Below are positions 17,619-26,191 of a stretch of DNA of 63,165 nt, piece by piece. Both the position numbers and the translations under genes were made by a program. A model generated the notes under the pieces. That model did not search any database. It had not been told where the DNA came from and saw only the letters and a program-made list of their open reading frames with translations. This stretch comes from Erysipelotrichaceae bacterium (lineage in GTDB: Bacteria; Bacillota; Clostridia; TANB77; CAG-508): NCBI GenBank assembly GCA_021769225.1, contig JAETTH010000004.1, forward strand, positions 1 through 63,165, given 5' to 3'. Numbering within the stretch: position 1 is the stretch's first letter; each line of letters opens with the position of its first letter.

Positions 17619-18330
17619 TCACTTCTGCTTTTTATCATAATGACAGTCACAGATTTTTGCACCACCTGCGAGTGTTCCTTTGCGAGTAAAAATGGCATCG
17701 CTATATTTTGTCATGCCATAATCATATCGGCACATTGCAGGAGTTATTTCGGGAATACCAAGTTTTGCATCAAATACCAAATTCCACAGTGAGTGAAAAG
17801 TGCGTCAAAATGTTGACCACCTTTATCTGGGTAAAATGAATATTTCCATGAATAGGGATTTGTAGATTTCTGGCTTTTTTCTGCCTGTTCTTGTTGCTGT
17901 TTCCAATAGCTTTTTGAAAAAAAACTGCGTTTCAGATACAGCTTCATTACAAAGTTTTCATTCATGGAATATTCGTAAAAATCGGCTAATTCTTGCATGG
18001 TATACTTTCCACTTACAAGTAGCTCACATGCTTCTGTTTCTGGAAAAGTAATTGAGTTTTTGGCAGGAATAAGACGATACTCTGTTGGTAAACTCAAATA
18101 AATTGCCGCAAATGCCGATGCACTTAAAATATTTATCAATAAAACATCATATTCTCCAAATGACTCAATCATGTGAATAATTTCTTGATATTTCTGATAT
18201 GCTGCCATCATAATATCTTTTTTAACTTTTTCGTCAGTAATATGTAATACAGATAATTGTTTTCGAAAACCACTTTAAAAAATCATCCACATTCCTTGCT
18301 GAACGATTCCACATTTCACAGTTATTCACC
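17619..18330 (-). pseudogene. Frameshifted L-2-amino-thiazoline-4-carboxylate hydrolase-like gene
   Basis: The largest open piece (17744-18211, 155 aa) ends in FDALFTHCGIWYLMQN. A one-base frame change there restores LGIPEITPAMCRYDY and then FTRKGTLAGGAKICDCHY before a stop at 17619, the conserved C-terminus of the ATC hydrolase-like family. Upstream, residues RKQLSVLHITDEKVKKDI continue in frame without a start, and CEMWNRSARNVDDFLKWF runs in from another frame, indicating a second frameshift near 18265. The gene is therefore dead unless both shifts are assembly errors. Its G+C is somewhat above that of its neighbours. Confidence 0.75.
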
Positions 18331-18355
18331 ACCCTTACAACTTCTAATTTGTGTG

Positions 18356-18796
18356 TTACATTTCACTTAAATATTTTTCTACTTCATCTTCTGATAAATG
18401 CTTAATTTGAGTATTGTTATATTCTTTATACTCATTCATTGAAAACAATGCTTTATTATCTTTACATATTTTATCTTTGTTTTTTGATAAATAGTCTTTA
18501 AGGTCTGTATCACTAGCAAAAATCTTATATGATTTTCTTCCTTTTGAGTTTTCTATTTCATAAATACCACAACATTTCTTATTAGTATAATCTGCTGTTC
18601 TTAAATATAACTTTGCTATATCTAAACTCTTAAATGGAAAGTTCCATCTTTGCAAACCTCTTATTTTATCTCTATCAATACAAATACATCTGCCACAAGT
18701 TCCACAAACATATTGCAAATGATTTTCTAAACATTCTCTCGCACTTAACAAAGGTGTAATTCTATTTTTTTTACTATAACACTCTTTACATTCCAT
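18356..18796 (-). CDS. Cys-rich hypothetical protein
   Basis: 146 aa. An N-terminal zinc-ribbon-like module has MECKECYSKK and CGTCGRCICIDRDKIRG (six Cys within about 40 residues) and another CC pair near residue 75. The rest is polar, with a C-terminal acidic helix. It resembles small uncharacterised clostridial proteins; I assign no function. It is the last gene of the older island segment before the IME boundary. Confidence 0.55.
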   Translation of the reverse strand: MECKECYSKKNRITPLLSARECLENHLQYVCGTCGRCICIDRDKIRGLQRWNFPFKSLDIAKLYLRTADYTNKKCCGIYEIENSKGRKSYKIFASDTDLKDYLSKNKDKICKDNKALFSMNEYKEYNNTQIKHLSEDEVEKYLSEM

Positions 18797-19111
18797 ATAT
18801 AATCTCCCTTAAAAATTACTATTTATTAGATATATTATCATAAACTAAATTAATTATCAAATTCTACTCTAATAATGCGAGCAGTTTCTTCAATAATATT
18901 TCCGAGCACGAAAATCAAACTATAAATTCATAGAATACTTGATTTTAATGCCATTACAAAGATTATTCCCCCGAGAAAAACCTCCGAGCATATTTCGAGC
19001 AAAAGTAAAAAATCAACCGATAATGTTAAATATTTTTTAAGATAGATTGAATAATGGAAAGTAGCTATGATGTGATTATACTAATACTTACAAATAATTT
19101 TATATAAAAAT
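18797..19111. other. Gene-free stretch with CGAGCA repeats
   Basis: No gene. The hexamer CGAGCA recurs four times in 125 bp (18878, 18903, 18985, 18996) in otherwise AT-rich DNA, and a fifth partial copy is near 18972. The rest shows nothing I recognise. The repeats could be remnants of iterons or of a decayed gene. Confidence 0.35.
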
Positions 19112-19148
19112 AAAAAGTGATGAATTCGGTTAAAATTCATCACTTTTT
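19112..19148 (-). terminator. Probable ancestral tRNA-Leu terminator, displaced by the IME
   Basis: Perfect 14-base arms AAAAAGTGATGAAT/ATTCATCACTTTTT with an A/T tract on each side. On the minus strand it begins right beside the IME left attachment core. If the IME were removed, it would stand directly after the CCA of the intact tRNA-Leu. It fits the former terminator of that tRNA. Confidence 0.7.
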
Positions 19149-19158
19149 GGTGCAGATG
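19145..19158. repeat. Left attachment core of the IME
   Basis: TTTTGGTGCAGATG, identical to 29489-29502, where the same bases form the tRNA-Leu 3' end (CCA plus acceptor strand). Outside these 14 bases the two copies diverge at once. It lies about 110 bp beyond the integrase stop codon. Confidence 0.75.
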
Positions 19159-19219
19159 AGCAAATTAAAATTGCTCTTATTTCTGCTTATATCAAGTGTT
19201 TTCAAATTTCGTATTTTTG

Positions 19220-19236
19220 TCCCGACATTGTCGGGA
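19220..19236. repeat. TCCCGACA palindrome near IME left end
   Basis: TCCCGACA-T-TGTCGGGA, a perfect inverted pair between the att core and the integrase stop. The same octamer recurs near the right end (29342, 29355), suggesting a binding site for the element's recombination proteins. Confidence 0.5.
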
Positions 19237-19269
19237 ATATATTTTTCTATCAAATTATTTATTATTATC

Positions 19270-20721
19270 TTATTCTTTTATCGTATTATTTTCAAGTATC
19301 TTTTCATATTTTTCATTCATCTTTTGCATATATTCTGTGTATTTATACATTTGATTTTTCTGATGATAATCAAATATATCTCCATAAATATTTATTGTAG
19401 TTTGGATATTAGCATGTCCTAGCACTTTCTGAAGTGTTGCTAAATCCATACCTGCTTCAATACATCTAGTCGCAAAGGTATGTCTTAGCATATGAACATT
19501 TACATCACTCGTTTTTTCATTTACATAGTGAATGCCTTTTGTTTTAGAGTCCTTCTTGTGTTTGGTCATAATCACTTTTATTCCTGCATTTTTACAAATT
19601 CGTTTAAATGCACTATTTACATGACTATTTTCATATATCTTGCCATCTTTTCGAAGAAATAGCATATTCTTTTTATTTGGTGTCATTTCATTAATTGCTC
19701 TTTCTGCAACTTCCTTTGAGTCTTTATCTAAATGTAAATTTCTTTTTCCATTTTTCGTTTTAGTAACATTTCCAACAATTCTTTTTCCACTTTTATTTTT
19801 AGTAATTGTTTTATTAACACTAATTGTTCCATAATCTTCATCAAAATTAAAATCATCTGTAGTTAATGCTAATACTTCTCCAATTCTCATACCAGTATAT
19901 AATGCTAATAGTAGCATATTGTTATATTGTGTATAATGAGTGTTCATATATTGAATTAATATATATTCTTCTTTTATTGTAAATGCTACAACATCCTTAT
20001 CTTCTTTATGGCTTTTAGGCTTTTCTATTGGATCAATACTAAAATCTAAAGCAATTTCTTTATCTATAAGATGCTTTTTATAAGCTAAATCAAAAGCATT
20101 TTTTATTATGCTATATTCCTTTGATATTGTAGAATTAGATTTGTGTCGTTCTGCTTGTAAAAATCTCTCAATTTCATTCCTAGTTACATTTTGAATAGGT
20201 TTGAACATAAAGTTATATGCACTACAAGCTTTTATTGTTTGCATATTTCTATTATAACCAGAGCCATGAGTTGCTGAAAGTTTATATTTGTTTTCTTCAA
20301 TTTCTTTTGCTAATTCAATAATTGAAACTTCATTTGGTGTATAAATAGTTTCTTTAATTCCTTCTTCTTTGTTTTTTATATATTGTGCTTTTAACTTTTC
20401 TAAAACAATTTCTTCAGATTTACCAGAAAAAGATTGTCTAATAGCTTTTCCTGTATTGGCATTTATTCCAAGTTTTAATAATCTTCCTTCGTATTCATCA
20501 TAAAAATTAAACTTATCACACAAAGAGTTATCACTGCAATTCTTGCACTTATTACATCTTTCCATAGTTTCTTTATTTCTACGATTTAAACATAAATTCT
20601 TATGATTGCAATTTTCACATATAGGACAAATGCTTTTCTTTGGATTCTTTATAAACTTTTTTCTTTTTCTAATTGTAATAACATAGTCGATACCCTCGAC
20701 AAAGTCTTTCTTTTTGCTCAT
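19270..20721 (-). CDS. int: Tyrosine integrase of the IME
   Basis: Catalyses site-specific insertion and excision. 483 aa from the chosen ATG (MSKKKDF), which has GAAGGGAG 5 bp upstream; a longer reading frame to 20760 lacks such a site and runs through the leader hairpin. An N-terminal Cys-rich module ([13 protein letters not shown], then CNKCKNC...C at residues 30-60) precedes an arm-binding domain, a SAM-like core-binding domain (about 140-225) and the catalytic domain. Catalytic residues visible: Arg in TGMRIGEVL, HxxR in [10 protein letters not shown], His in LGHANIQTT, Tyr in INIYGDI. The Tn916-like arrangement (xis then int reading outward) fits. Confidence 0.92.
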   Translation of the reverse strand: MSKKKDFVEGIDYVITIRKRKKFIKNPKKSICPICENCNHKNLCLNRRNKETMERCNKCKNCSDNSLCDKFNFYDEYEGRLLKLGINANTGKAIRQSFSGKSEEIVLEKLKAQYIKNKEEGIKETIYTPNEVSIIELAKEIEENKYKLSATHGSGYNRNMQTIKACSAYNFMFKPIQNVTRNEIERFLQAERHKSNSTISKEYSIIKNAFDLAYKKHLIDKEIALDFSIDPIEKPKSHKEDKDVVAFTIKEEYILIQYMNTHYTQYNNMLLLALYTGMRIGEVLALTTDDFNFDEDYGTISVNKTITKNKSGKRIVGNVTKTKNGKRNLHLDKDSKEVAERAINEMTPNKKNMLFLRKDGKIYENSHVNSAFKRICKNAGIKVIMTKHKKDSKTKGIHYVNEKTSDVNVHMLRHTFATRCIEAGMDLATLQKVLGHANIQTTINIYGDIFDYHQKNQMYKYTEYMQKMNEKYEKILENNTIKE

Positions 20722-20743
20722 TTTTACTCCCTTCATAAAAATT

Positions 20744-20817
20744 AAGGGAATGTCTTGCAAGTAAATACTTACTTGTGCTATAATAATTTTGTGAGTTTAT
20801 AGGGAAGACATTCCCTT
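20744..20817 (-). promoter_or_regulatory. Inverted repeat in the integrase leader
   Basis: Perfect 13-base arms AAGGGAATGTCTT (20744-20756) and AAGACATTCCCTT (20805-20817) enclose an AT-rich segment with a near-palindrome CAAGTAA...TTACTTG and TATAAT-like boxes. On the minus strand the second arm is followed by AATTTTTATG and ends about 20 bp before the integrase start. It could be an attenuator hairpin or a paired operator controlling int. Confidence 0.55.
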
Positions 20818-20865
20818 GTACTTAGTAGAGGTTTAGAAGTGCGATTTCTAAATCTCTTTTGCTTT

Positions 20866-21069
20866 CTAACAAATAATATGTCTAGAACTCATAAACTTAG
20901 CTAAAGCATTTGCTTCAATTCCAAAACCTCTGCCATATTTCTGTGCTGGAAAATCAGCTCTGTGAAATAATTCTAAACATTTTACTCTACCAATATGAAA
21001 TATTTTGCAAATATCTGCAGTAGTATAAATAACTGGCATAGGTTTTTCTTTAGATTTAACTTCTAACAT
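20866..21069 (-). CDS. xis: Excisionase-like helix-turn-helix protein
   Basis: 67 aa from ATG MLEVKSKEK, which has GGGAGG 7 bp upstream (the frame extends six codons further). The core YTTADICKIFHIGRVKCLELF is a MerR/excisionase-type winged HTH, ending with AQKYGRGFGIEANALAKFM. Size, family and position directly upstream of int on the same strand make it a recombination directionality factor. Divergent from the cargo gene at 21270. Confidence 0.8.
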   Translation of the reverse strand: MLEVKSKEKPMPVIYTTADICKIFHIGRVKCLELFHRADFPAQKYGRGFGIEANALAKFMSSRHIIC

Positions 21070-21151
21070 TAGCATTCCTCCCTTCATTGTTGTTAAATTT
21101 CTCTATTTCTATTGCATAATTCTTTGTTTTGTAGTATTATTAAAATAGGCA

Positions 21152-21242
21152 GTGAGAAATTTTACTTTTTATTTACATTGTTATTATACTAAAGGTATTA
21201 TAGGATGTCAATACAATTTATTAAATTTCTAAAATTTCTCAC
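21152..21242. promoter_or_regulatory. Divergent control region of the IME
   Basis: Between xis (minus) and the next gene (plus), perfect 13-base arms GTGAGAAATTTTA (21152-21164) and TAAAATTTCTCAC (21230-21242) flank a + strand -10 box TATACT (21185-21190) with a weak TTTACT -35. The symmetry suggests a repressor acting on both directions. Confidence 0.5.
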
Positions 21243-21269
21243 AAAATATTTATGAAAGGAAAAATACTA

Positions 21270-22394
21270 ATGAATAATAAAGCTGATTTATCTAACGAAA
21301 AAGGCTTTTACATATGGTTTGATAAAAATAATAAAAAAGAGTATTATACTACTACTTTAACATTATACAATTCTAAAATTTCTACTAGTAAAAATTCAAA
21401 ATATTCTTACATATACTATACTGATAACTTCTTGCCTAAAGTTTCTCCTAAAAGGAATCGAGCTGAATATATAAAAATTGCTTTAAAACCAAAACCTTTA
21501 GATTTATATAATCCTTATGAAGAACGATATGGTATGCTTTTAATAAATTTTTTAAATGCTAGACTAGATGATTGGAGACATGCATATAAAGATTTTATAT
21601 ATGCTTATGGATTAGGAATAATAGAGAAATATTCTAGTAAAAAGATGAGATTATCATATACAGATATAAATTCATTTATAGCAAATGCAAAAGGAATTTT
21701 TGAAAGTGCTCAAGTAAAATTATATGGACTTCAATTAGAATTAAAAGAATGCGTAGATTACATATATAATTTAAATGGAAATGAAGAAGATAAAGAATAT
21801 GAACCATATACAAAATTTCAAGCATATTCGTTAAAACATAATTTAATAAATAAACATACACAAAATACAGAAGTATTATTAAATTCTTTGAGTATTTTTA
21901 AAAATGATTTTGTTTCTGCTAAATTAAGTGAACTTACACAAGGAATTAATGGCATAAATATGCAAAACGGTATTAAATATTCAAGTAGGTATTTAGATAA
22001 TATTTGTTTTATAGTTTTAAGTGAATTGGTAAATAATAATATAACAATTAAAACTTGTAAACATTGTGGCAGATATTTTATTCCTGTAAACAGAAAAGCC
22101 GAAGTTTATTGTGATTTGACACCTCGTGCTGGTAATGGAAAGAAGTGTAGAGAATTGGGAGCTCGTACTACATATGCTAAAAATGTTAAAGAAGTTGATG
22201 GTCTTTTAATTTATAGAAGAACATATCAAAAAAGATTAATGGAATTAAGTAGAAATCCAAATACTTCAGAAAAAGATAAGAAGAAATTTAATACATGGAA
22301 GAAAGCAGCACAAGAAAAAATTAAAGAATTTAAAAAAGAAAAAATTACCGAAGAACAGCTAAAAACTTGGATGGAAGAAAATAAAAATTTATAA
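21270..22394 (+). CDS. DUF6076-like zinc-finger protein
   Basis: 374 aa from ATG MNNKADLSN, which has GAAAGGA 9 bp upstream (an earlier in-frame ATG at 21252 overlaps that site). The C-terminal 110 residues carry CKHCGRYFIPVNRKAEVYC and a further Cys in GKKCRELGA, then a basic Lys-rich helix region, the usual form of the DUF6076/CGNR-like zinc module. The N-terminal two thirds have no known motif. Common in clostridial mobile DNA; function unknown. A hairpin after the stop probably terminates it. Confidence 0.65.
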   Translation: MNNKADLSNEKGFYIWFDKNNKKEYYTTTLTLYNSKISTSKNSKYSYIYYTDNFLPKVSPKRNRAEYIKIALKPKPLDLYNPYEERYGMLLINFLNARLDDWRHAYKDFIYAYGLGIIEKYSSKKMRLSYTDINSFIANAKGIFESAQVKLYGLQLELKECVDYIYNLNGNEEDKEYEPYTKFQAYSLKHNLINKHTQNTEVLLNSLSIFKNDFVSAKLSELTQGINGINMQNGIKYSSRYLDNICFIVLSELVNNNITIKTCKHCGRYFIPVNRKAEVYCDLTPRAGNGKKCRELGARTTYAKNVKEVDGLLIYRRTYQKRLMELSRNPNTSEKDKKKFNTWKKAAQEKIKEFKKEKITEEQLKTWMEENKNL

Positions 22395-22405
22395 AAAAAC
22401 ATCGT

Positions 22406-22450
22406 TTCCCGACCAATTTTTATGTGCTTATGCATAAAAGTGGTCGGGAA
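22406..22450 (+). terminator. Hairpin after DUF6076-like gene
   Basis: Arms TTCCCGACCA (22406-22415) and TGGTCGGGAA (22441-22450), followed after a few bases by CTTTTT and an A-rich run. It contains the TCCCGAC core seen at both IME ends, so it may also bind an element protein. Confidence 0.55.
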
Positions 22451-22452
22451 TA

Positions 22453-22481
22453 TTGACTTTTTAAAAAAAATATAATAATAT
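22453..22481 (+). promoter_or_regulatory. Promoter for the IME cargo operon
   Basis: TTGACT (22453-22458), 17-bp spacer, TAATAT (22476-22481), about 16 bp before the ATG of the ATPase gene. It begins directly beside the hairpin arm. Confidence 0.5.
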
Positions 22482-22496
22482 AATTGTGGTGATGAT

Positions 22497-23726
22497 ATGG
22501 AAAAAATATATAAAAGAGAAGATTATTTAAAGAAAATTCGTGGATTTTACAATGATGATATGATTAAAGTTATATCTGGAATAAGAAGATGTGGCAAATC
22601 ATTTTTTTTGAAATCTATTATACAAGAACTAATGGAAAATGGCATAAAAGAAAAAGATATTATATATATAGAATTAGATAAAAAAGATTATAAGAATATT
22701 AGAACTTCAAAGCAATTAGAAAAAGTGATTGATAAACAAATAGTAGATAATGACTTTAAGTATCTATTTATTGATGAAATTCAAAATGTTAAAGGTTTTG
22801 AAACTTTAATAAACTCTTACAGAGAAGAAGGCAATATATCTATTTTTATTACTGGTTCTAACTCATATCTTTTAAGTGGCGAATTAGTAACAAAATTAAC
22901 TGGTAGATATATTGAAATAGAAATGATGACTCTTTCTTTTTATGAATATGTAGATATGAAAAGATTTTTAAATAAAAGTGTTAATGAAAATATATACTTA
23001 GAATTTGAAGAATATATTAGAAATGGTGGTTTTCCAAAGTCTTTATATTATGATAATTACGAAGAAAAGATTACTTATACTTCAAGTGTTATAAATCAAA
23101 TTTTTGAAAAAGATATTAAGACAAGTAATAGAATAAATGATAAAGCTTTATTCGAAAGAATAGAAAAATTTATAATTAATAACTTTGGTGCAGTTATTTC
23201 TATAAAAAACATATATAATTACTTACAAAAAGAAGCAAAACTAAATGTAGATAGAAGAACAATAAAAAGATATTTAGACATTTTAGAAAAAGCTAAAATT
23301 ATCTATTCTTGTGATTTATTCGATATAAAATCAAAATCAGTGTTAAAGGGTGAAAAGAAATACTATCTAGCAGACTTAAGCATTTATTATTCGCAAAATA
23401 CTGATAATAGAATAAATTATGGACCAGTTCTTGAAAATGTAATGTACTCTTATTTAAAAAGCAAGAATTATAAACTTTCTGTAGGTTATATTGGAAAGCT
23501 AGAGTGCGATTTTATCGCAAGAGCAAATTATGATGATTACTATTATATTCAAGTTTCTAAAGACATTAGCAATAAAGATACTGAGGAACGAGAATATAGA
23601 CCATTTTATATGATCAAAGAACTATATCCAAGATATTTATTTACTATGGATATGCTACTTCAAAAAAGAGATGGTGTAAATCATGTGAATATTGTTGATT
23701 TTATTTATAATAATAAAAATTTGTAA
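22497..23726 (+). CDS. AAA+ ATPase with DUF4143 C-terminal domain
   Basis: 409 aa. An N-terminal AAA_14 domain has Walker A in SGIRRCGKSFFLKSI (about 27-41), Walker B YLFIDEIQNV (about 89-98) and FITGSNSYLLSGEL (sensor 1 and following). The C-terminal DUF4143 half (from about 220) contains a winged-helix stretch and a nuclease-like fold with GPVLENVMYSYL and ECDFIARANYDDYYYIQVSK, where the usual catalytic E/D-QxK pattern is partly kept. Such proteins are common in mobile and host-associated Firmicutes; the target is unknown. First gene of a + strand cargo run. Confidence 0.85.
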   Translation: MEKIYKREDYLKKIRGFYNDDMIKVISGIRRCGKSFFLKSIIQELMENGIKEKDIIYIELDKKDYKNIRTSKQLEKVIDKQIVDNDFKYLFIDEIQNVKGFETLINSYREEGNISIFITGSNSYLLSGELVTKLTGRYIEIEMMTLSFYEYVDMKRFLNKSVNENIYLEFEEYIRNGGFPKSLYYDNYEEKITYTSSVINQIFEKDIKTSNRINDKALFERIEKFIINNFGAVISIKNIYNYLQKEAKLNVDRRTIKRYLDILEKAKIIYSCDLFDIKSKSVLKGEKKYYLADLSIYYSQNTDNRINYGPVLENVMYSYLKSKNYKLSVGYIGKLECDFIARANYDDYYYIQVSKDISNKDTEEREYRPFYMIKELYPRYLFTMDMLLQKRDGVNHVNIVDFIYNNKNL

Positions 23727-23740
23727 GATTGGAGATAAAA

Positions 23741-24184
23741 ATGAAATATAATTTTAGGAATTGTACATTAGATGATTTTGACTTTTTATTTGAATTAAAA
23801 AAGCAAAACTTTAAATGGTATGTTGATAAAATTTGGGGTTGGAATGATGAAGACCAAAAACAAAGACTAAAACAAGATTTAGAAGAACATTTAGCTCATA
23901 AACGAATTATCTTAATAGATAATAAATTAGCAGGAGTATATGTAATACATACAACAGAAAATGGAGATTTATTTATAAATGAAATAAGTATATTAAAGGA
24001 ATATCAAAATAAAGGTATTGGAAGAAAAATATTAGAAGAACAATTAAAAGAAAATCATTTAAAAGGAATTAGAACAATTCTACAAGTCTTTAAAGATAAT
24101 CCAGCTAAAAGCCTATACGAAAGATTAGGTTTTAAAGTATATGGAGAAACAGAAACACATTATCAAATGGAAAATGTGAAATAA
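23741..24184 (+). CDS. GNAT family N-acetyltransferase
   Basis: 147 aa starting at MKYNFRNCTL, with TTGGAG 6 bp upstream. The acetyl-CoA loop YQNKGIGRKILEEQL is clear at about residue 89, and the C-terminal LYERLGFKVYGETETHYQME is the usual GNAT ending. The substrate is unknown. It lies 14 bp after the ATPase gene and 13 bp before the SDR gene. Confidence 0.88.
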   Translation: MKYNFRNCTLDDFDFLFELKKQNFKWYVDKIWGWNDEDQKQRLKQDLEEHLAHKRIILIDNKLAGVYVIHTTENGDLFINEISILKEYQNKGIGRKILEEQLKENHLKGIRTILQVFKDNPAKSLYERLGFKVYGETETHYQMENVK

Positions 24185-24197
24185 TGGAGGTTTTAGA

Positions 24198-24914
24198 ATG
24201 AAAAATGTTATAATTACAGGTTCAGCCAATGGCGTTGGAAAAGCAATAGCAAAAATTTTAAAGGAAGACAATCTAATATTGATTGATATTGATGAAGATA
24301 ATTTAAAAGAAGTAGCAAAAGAAACAAAGTCACAATATTATGTTTGTAATATAACAGATGATAAACAAATAATTAGCTTAATTGATGATATAAAAAAGAA
24401 TTATGAAAAAGTTGATTGTTTAATAAATTGTGCTGGAATGTGGATTTCTGGAGATATATCAAAAACAGAAGAACCACTTTATAAAGAAATGAATGAATTA
24501 AATAGAATAAAGAAAGTCATAGATACAAATGTATTTGGAACAATTGCAATGATAAAAAGTATATTCCCGATAATGAAAAAACAAGGATATGGACAAATAA
24601 TTAATATCAATTCTCAAAGTGGTGTAATGTGCGAGCCACCATTTCCTATATATAATGCTTCAAAAACTGGAACAAATGCTTTTAGAAAGGCTATTCAAAA
24701 TGATTTAGCACAAAATAATATTAAAATAACTGATGTATGTCCTGGACTAATTCAAACTGATTTCTATAAAAGGGCAAATAATGAATTGCCAAAAGAAATT
24801 ATGAATACAGGACTAACACCAGAAGATGTTGCTAACACTGTAAAATTTGTTTTGGATTTGCCTCATGAGATTACAATTCCAAGTATTGAGGTAAGACATA
24901 TAAAAAATTATTAA
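24198..24914 (+). CDS. Short-chain dehydrogenase/reductase
   Basis: 238 aa classical SDR. Cofactor motif TGSANGVGKAIA at residues 6-17, NCAGMW near 82, catalytic Ser in NINSQSGVM and YNASKTG (Tyr, Lys) near 152-158, and PGLIQTDF after it. An Asp-rich ILIDIDEDN after beta-2 favours NAD(H). Substrate unknown. It lies in the IME cargo run with a TGGAGG site. Confidence 0.88.
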   Translation: MKNVIITGSANGVGKAIAKILKEDNLILIDIDEDNLKEVAKETKSQYYVCNITDDKQIISLIDDIKKNYEKVDCLINCAGMWISGDISKTEEPLYKEMNELNRIKKVIDTNVFGTIAMIKSIFPIMKKQGYGQIININSQSGVMCEPPFPIYNASKTGTNAFRKAIQNDLAQNNIKITDVCPGLIQTDFYKRANNELPKEIMNTGLTPEDVANTVKFVLDLPHEITIPSIEVRHIKNY

Positions 24915-24924
24915 AGGAGTAAGT

Positions 24925-25365
24925 ATGAAGATAGATATACCATGTGATGAAGATGGTTTCGTAATTTTACAATGTCGATTATGTGGAGAATATTTTAAAT
25001 TACTAGCTACTGATATAAATGATGAAAGCCATATTAATTTTTGGTGTCCTTATTGTGGCTTAAATGGAGAATCTTTTGTATCTGAAGAAGTAGCAAATAT
25101 AGCATTAAAAATGGCAATGAATGAAATGAATAATATTATATTTGATTCATTTAAGGATTTAGAAAAAAGTACTAGAAACAACAAATGTTTAAAGTTTAAA
25201 GCTGGAAAAAAACAAAATATGGAAAATATAAGTCCAATTAAAGTAGGAATAGATAATTTAGAGAAGAAACATTATAAATGCTGTGGTGCAGTAGCGAAAA
25301 TCAAACCATTGTCAATTGAATGTGGAAGCTATTGCCCAATATGTGGAGGTATAGATTATGAATAA
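24925..25365 (+). CDS. Double zinc-ribbon protein
   Basis: 146 aa. The N-terminal ribbon is CRLCGEYF...CPYCGLNG (residues 17-49); a second ribbon near the C-terminus has CCGAVA...ECGSYCPICGG. A helix with AxxxA spacing separates them. The stop codon lies 8 bp inside the next gene, so the two are translationally coupled. No function is known; the coupling suggests a partner of the downstream protein. Confidence 0.65.
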   Translation: MKIDIPCDEDGFVILQCRLCGEYFKLLATDINDESHINFWCPYCGLNGESFVSEEVANIALKMAMNEMNNIIFDSFKDLEKSTRNNKCLKFKAGKKQNMENISPIKVGIDNLEKKHYKCCGAVAKIKPLSIECGSYCPICGGIDYE

Positions 25366-26164
25366 TAGCATAACAAAAAAAGAAATTAAAAATTATAGTA
25401 GGGATTTTAGAACAATAGCAAATAGGACTTTGAATAGTGACTTTGATGTTTTCGATGATAATTTAAAAAGACTAATATATCATATTGATAATAATCCTAT
25501 AATTAGTGAATTTATAAATTCTTGTACGACTGACGAAGATTCATTTGATATAAAAAATGATATAGAACAAGTATCTAATGGATATGGTGAATATTATTTT
25601 GATAGCTTTATCGAGGACGAAAAAGAAGTTTCTTATACATATCAAATATTAAAATATATAACAGAAAATAATATAAACTTTAGAAGTTATGTTTATCCAT
25701 ATTCAACTTCAAATAAATATCAAGACAAAGTTAAGGGATTTAATGATAAATTTATTTTACCATTTGTTAATGCTATAGATGGTAATTTTGAAAGGATTTG
25801 TGTCGAAATGGGATTTGATGAAGAAAGTAAATATAATATAACTATAAATGGTGGACAAGTAAATATAGCGAAAGATAATTCAGTGTTAAATGCCACTCAA
25901 AATAATAATTTTGAATTAAATGATTTGATTTCAAAATTGAAAGATACTTTGGAAAGAAATGATATTGAAGAAGGTATAAAAAATGAAATAATAGATAACG
26001 CTGAAGGAATATTGGAAGAAGCTAATAATGAAATTCCTAGAAAAGGTAGATTAAAATCATTTATAGAAGGACTTAAAGAAAGTGCAAAATTAGTTCCTGG
26101 AATAATTGAATTAGGTGCAAATATTACTGCAATAATTAGTTTTGTACAACCATTAATACAATAG
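25358..26164 (+). CDS. Unknown protein with GGQVNIAKDN motif and hydrophobic C-terminus
   Basis: 268 aa. Residues 1-165 are mixed alpha/beta with no known motif. Then ITINGGQVNIAKDNSVLNAT (about 165-184), a beta pattern seen in many uncharacterised mobile-element and defence-associated proteins, a helical linker, and a C-terminal stretch with LVPGIIELGANITAIISFVQ that could insert in or lie on a membrane. It overlaps the zinc-ribbon gene by 8 bp. A defence or toxin-like role is only a guess from architecture. Confidence 0.6.
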   Translation: MNNSITKKEIKNYSRDFRTIANRTLNSDFDVFDDNLKRLIYHIDNNPIISEFINSCTTDEDSFDIKNDIEQVSNGYGEYYFDSFIEDEKEVSYTYQILKYITENNINFRSYVYPYSTSNKYQDKVKGFNDKFILPFVNAIDGNFERICVEMGFDEESKYNITINGGQVNIAKDNSVLNATQNNNFELNDLISKLKDTLERNDIEEGIKNEIIDNAEGILEEANNEIPRKGRLKSFIEGLKESAKLVPGIIELGANITAIISFVQPLIQ

Positions 26165-26191
26165 TAGATAAGATGGCTGAATACAGCCCTC

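Noticed and set aside
19270-20760. Longer integrase start at 20760.
   Set aside because: It would translate the inverted-repeat leader; the ATG at 20721 has GAAGGGAG at good spacing.
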